From assembly GCF_011745365.1 (NCBI RefSeq), contig NW_024468911.1, positions 986,759 to 1,050,758 of the forward strand: a DNA stretch of 64,000 bases. Reading direction: 5' to 3'. A program made the translations under genes and the position numbers. Under the pieces are notes generated by a model. The model was not told the origin of the DNA, did no database searches, and saw only the letters and a list, made by a program, of their open reading frames with translations. Of the stretch, positions 61,401-64,000 are shown piece by piece; positions within the stretch are counted from its first letter, which is position 1; every line of letters starts with the position of its first letter. This DNA comes from Cryphonectria parasitica EP155 (taxonomy: Eukaryota > Ascomycota > Sordariomycetes > Diaporthales > Cryphonectriaceae).

Positions 61401-62444
61401 ACGTCGTGGTTGGAGCATCGTATTCGGAAAGACGCGACGAAGGAAATCATGGGTCACCTGGAAGACATGAGCTAGTTGCCAAGAGATTGTGGGCGCAAGA
61501 GTGGGATAATTCATGCAGAAGGTAATAGTGGCAGGCATAAGAACTCCATTCAGCGACACACACACACACGCTCGTAAGAAAACATACACGCCAGCACTAG
61601 ACGTTGCAGGGCCCGCGAACCTCCCTTAAGAAGGTGTCAAGAAAATTACTAACCGTCAGCACATTCGAAAACACTCAGTATCTCTCCTCTTCTTGGGGAA
61701 ACAGACCATCCCCCGCGACCCGCGACGAGAAAGCATCCACCGGTGGCCTTGGCAGAAGGGCGCCGTCAAATTAAGCTTATCAAAAAGCCCCTTGGCAGAT
61801 TCCCCCTTTAGGCCTGTAGCTAAGACATGATTGGGTTGTTTCGTGTGGGCCACCACTGAGGGGGGCCGGCGTCCAAGGGCCCCCCAATCAAATGGCTCGA
61901 CCTCGAGCCCTCCACCTCTGGTTCGCGACACGCCCTGCCGAGGTTCGGTGGACATTGACGGAAAGGGAGGGAAACTTTCACGGCGTCTTACTTGGCGCGG
62001 CTTGTATGGATTTAGAAGGTGGCATTTGGATTGTGGACTCACTTGACTATTTGTTGATAAACTGCATGCATCTCTTGCCAACCACAGGAATGTTCACGTG
62101 TATGAATCAGTGTTTCTTGATGTTTTGCCGTGGGGTAACGTGGTAACTAACTATCTATGCCGTTGTTGTTCCCTTCGTGTGTAGTCAAACCTTGTATGTT
62201 GCGGCCGCAGTGGAGGTGGGTGTATCGGTCAACTGCGGCCAAGAACAACATCGCTGTGATGATAAGAGAGCATGGAAGAATATGAATAGGGCAATGCCAG
62301 AGTCATCAAGATATTCGAGGCACTTCATTGTCTTCTGATCATCCCGCTTAGTCTACAGTCAACAAAGTCAATCAGCCCTGTCCAGGTCTTGCCCGTATTC
62401 GTCTCGCATTCCAGTAGAGAGAACTTACACAGCACATCTTCATC
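58429..62444. other. AT-rich accessory region with fragmentary ORFs
   Basis: About 4 kb. Two weak candidates stand out: a plus-strand frame from an ATG at 59286 (MSWLSRTGPSRISAQQLDA, ending 59546), which contains GTAAGT-GCTGAC-TTGCAG signals only 28 nt apart, and the 60580-61053 frame (separate entry). A (CA)n tract lies at 61557-61571. No complete gene, transposase or reverse transcriptase is evident. Confidence 0.45.
60580..61053 (+). CDS. Doubtful hypothetical protein, possible gene fragment
   Basis: A 157-codon frame with an ATG at 60580. It has some protein-like stretches (RGESFTPGHGMDPYMYGLID, NAQEGYAILPLTEANLRRW) but no signal peptide or known domain. Just downstream another frame is open (61077-61270), with TGYGDLFDENVDSVNLAIGQ, and a third contains MKSVLEGTQRSGIDWLMFLS. 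No introns with good signals connect them. They may be pieces of one gene broken by frameshifts, or of a spliced gene I could not resolve. Confidence 0.3.
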   Translation: MDTSSIDCPKFPVSEQEIVSTFKSCVSPSVISFPSHPNIIILHNHNPLYFLSAPSQELTNTDPKDYFKRGESFTPGHGMDPYMYGLIDFAVPRWLLMHPPMVSCHTKMPSSLLGPDVSHYQHVWASESVPVFSQNAQEGYAILPLTEANLRRWTCRQ

Positions 62445-63032
62445 ATGATGGTTAGTGTGGTTCCCTTCTCTTTTTTATAATATGTCCTTACAGGAACACA
62501 GAGCTAACAACACGTCTACCACAGTTCAAGACTCTCCTTCTCGCCGCGGTCGGCGCCTCCGCCTTGTCTCTCCCCGTCGTGAGCTCAGCAGAGGTCGAGC
62601 GGAGGGAGACCTGCGTGTACACATGCGGATCGGTGTGCTACTGGCAATCAGACATCGATGCGGCCCTGGCACAGGGTTACTCGGACTACAAGAGCGGTAC
62701 CGCACCTGGTATGTAACATGCACATATACAGTCCCATAAAACCCACCCACAAAGTCCCAGATCAAGACAACCGCGATCAGATCCGCTGACAACAGAACTT
62801 CCTTAAAAATAAAACAGGTGGCTATCCTCACGAGTATGAAGACTATGAGGGTTTTTCGTTCCCCAGCTCCGGACCGTGGTACGAGTTCCCGATCTTGTCG
62901 AGCTACAGTGTCTACACTGGCGGCGCCCCTGGAGCGGACCGCGTGATTTTTGATTCCAAGGGGACCTTTGACAGCCTGATTACCCACACTGGTGCTTCGG
63001 GCGATGACTTTTTGGCGTGCAAGAAGGATTAG
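62445..63032 (+). CDS. Secreted guanyl-specific ribonuclease, RNase T1/N1/F1 family
   Basis: Three exons: 62445..62450, 62525..62708 and 62818..63032, giving 134 aa. Exon 1 holds only ATG ATG; the following intron has GTTAGT, a GCTAAC branch site and ACCACAG, and exon 2 has no Met of its own. The protein has a signal peptide (residues 1-23) and a short propeptide ending in Arg28-Arg29, so mature protein would begin ETCVYTCGS. The RNase T1 fold cleaves single-stranded RNA after G. Catalytic residues line up with exact T1 spacing: Tyr66, His68, Glu86, Arg105 and His120 (T1 Tyr38, His40, Glu58, Arg77, His92). Cys32, 36, 40 and 131 match T1 Cys2, 6, 10 and 103. No large loop insertions of the ribotoxin (alpha-sarcin) type are present, so this is an ordinary extracellular ribonuclease by sequence. 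Confidence 0.93.
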
Positions 63033-63782
63033 GCGGTGGTAGTATTGGTGGAGACCTTCCTCGGCACGGATGGGGTTGATGGGACCTAATGAAGGGTCAG
63101 GTAAATCTGGGTTTTGAGACCGGGAGTCCTTTTGCAGACGGCCTGTGTTTTCATGATCTCTTCAAAACTCTTACAGCCAGCGAGCCAGCAATTGTCCCCT
63201 AGTTAGTCTTCCAACAAAAACCTAAATGCCGAGAACGTCCATAAATACCAGCTCGCTGCTGAGCATGGGGTCGTGCCTGTATTTGTGCTTTACTAGGTAC
63301 TCAGTTTCTTTGTCCAGGGTTGTATTTGATTGGTCTGACATTGTACAACATTGAAGATGCGCAATGAGCCTCAATTGTATGGAAATAAACAAAGGTGGTG
63401 TACTGTATGGATACGAACATGCCCAGTCATGGGGGATATTCTTTGAGACTTTAACCAGATCTGTCTGATTGGCATCAGTTCCCTTGAATTTGTATATTTT
63501 CTCAGCGCGAAGTTTCTGGCCGTTGACTGTGTCCTTGAAACGGGTGGCTATGGAGCGATATCGACGGGCAGGGGGTTTTCGAGTAGTGAGATGCATGGGT
63601 TGCTGGTGACTATCAGAGACGGAGGTTCCGTCTATATGAGCAGGCCAATTAAAACCATGATCGATTGTCTCTAACAAACCTAGCTTATCTAGGTATCAGT
63701 AAAAGAATGCATTCCTTCCCTCCGAGTCTACGTAGTAGTGGAGGAAGCATAGGCATGCGATGGGCTGGGGGACGCTCACGCG
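63033..63782. other. Intergenic / 3' flanks
   Basis: A 151-codon minus-strand frame (63677-63222) fills part of this stretch. Its last 40 codons (after an ATG near 63342) look mildly protein-like, but no domain, codon bias or splice evidence supports it. Confidence 0.4.
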
Positions 63783-64000
63783 TCAGCCGTGTTTGGCGCA
63801 GGCTGCGATGTCGACAAATGGTCTCTGCGTTGATGGTTTGACACGGATGTTGAGACGAGCAAGGTGCGAATAAGCACTGTTGAACAAGCCAGGTAGGAGC
63901 GAGGATGGAACCTGCGCTCTCATGCCCGCCCGATCAAAGGCTACGACTGCGTCCTCCTGGTTGTATCGCTCGCTCTCGCCGAACTCGATCAAGAAGGATG
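63783..64000 (-). CDS. 3' end of an unidentified gene (partial)
   Basis: A minus-strand frame runs from the window edge to a TGA at 63785-63783, giving at least 71 codons of C-terminal sequence (FLIEFGESERYNQEDAVVAF, then RAGMRAQVPSSLLPGLFNSA and a Cys-Ala-Lys-His-Gly end). Codons end mostly in C/G, unlike the flanking AT-rich DNA, which supports a real exon. I do not recognise the family. The rest lies beyond the window. Confidence 0.55.
   Translation of the reverse strand, partial: SFLIEFGESERYNQEDAVVAFDRAGMRAQVPSSLLPGLFNSAYSHLARLNIRVKPSTQRPFVDIAACAKHG

Noticed and set aside
62445..63032. Ribotoxin (alpha-sarcin type) gene
   Set aside because: The mature protein is about 105 residues with the exact RNase T1 spacing and no long lysine-rich loops, so it fits the non-toxic T1/F1 ribonucleases.

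Overview
This window looks like nuclear DNA of a filamentous ascomycete (Pezizomycotina), most likely a Sordariomycete. The reasons are short GT-AG introns with CTAAC-type branch sites, small compact genes with C/G-ending codons, and a typical fungal gene set (Dbp7, Erg8, Esf2, Nmd3, Brf1, an MTR-like permease, histidine acid phosphatase, an RNase T1-family enzyme). Gene order is mixed on both strands with no operons. No rRNA, intact tRNA, CRISPR array or complete transposon was seen.

Layout. 0.6-7.9 kb is gene-dense: a small unknown protein (-), an M61-protease-like protein that appears to have lost its zinc site (+, with 45 CT units in its intron), a conserved unknown nuclear-looking protein (-), and the Dbp7 helicase (+). 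7.9-12.1 kb is a 4.2-kb gene desert whose first 2 kb is AT-rich and almost free of ORFs; it holds a tRNA-like pol III box pair next to an A run. 12.1-18.8 kb carries an MFS hexose transporter (+) and a 1186-aa pentatricopeptide protein (-). 22.0-33.3 kb is a housekeeping block: phosphomevalonate kinase (+), an unknown Cys/His-rich protein (-), an aldehyde dehydrogenase (-), Esf2 (+), a chromodomain-like protein (+) and Nmd3 (-). 33.3-44.6 kb is more accessory: a decayed gene, a MYND-finger protein with a doubtful splice/frame junction, a secreted histidine acid phosphatase and a small secreted protein. 44.6-58.4 kb has an F-box protein, a SIRT5-type sirtuin, a CDH-like GMC flavoenzyme, Brf1 and an amino acid permease behind a 3.4-kb leader region. 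58.4-62.4 kb is AT-rich with fragmentary ORFs, followed by a secreted RNase T1-family gene and the 3' end of an unidentified gene that leaves the window.

Functional themes. Ribosome biogenesis recurs (Dbp7, Esf2 and Nmd3 for the 60S/40S pathways; Brf1 for 5S rRNA and tRNA transcription). Nutrient acquisition is also prominent (hexose transporter, amino acid permease, phosphatase, extracellular RNase, GMC oxidase). All exon boundaries given were read from the sequence by frame continuity and splice consensus; none was tested against transcripts or databases.
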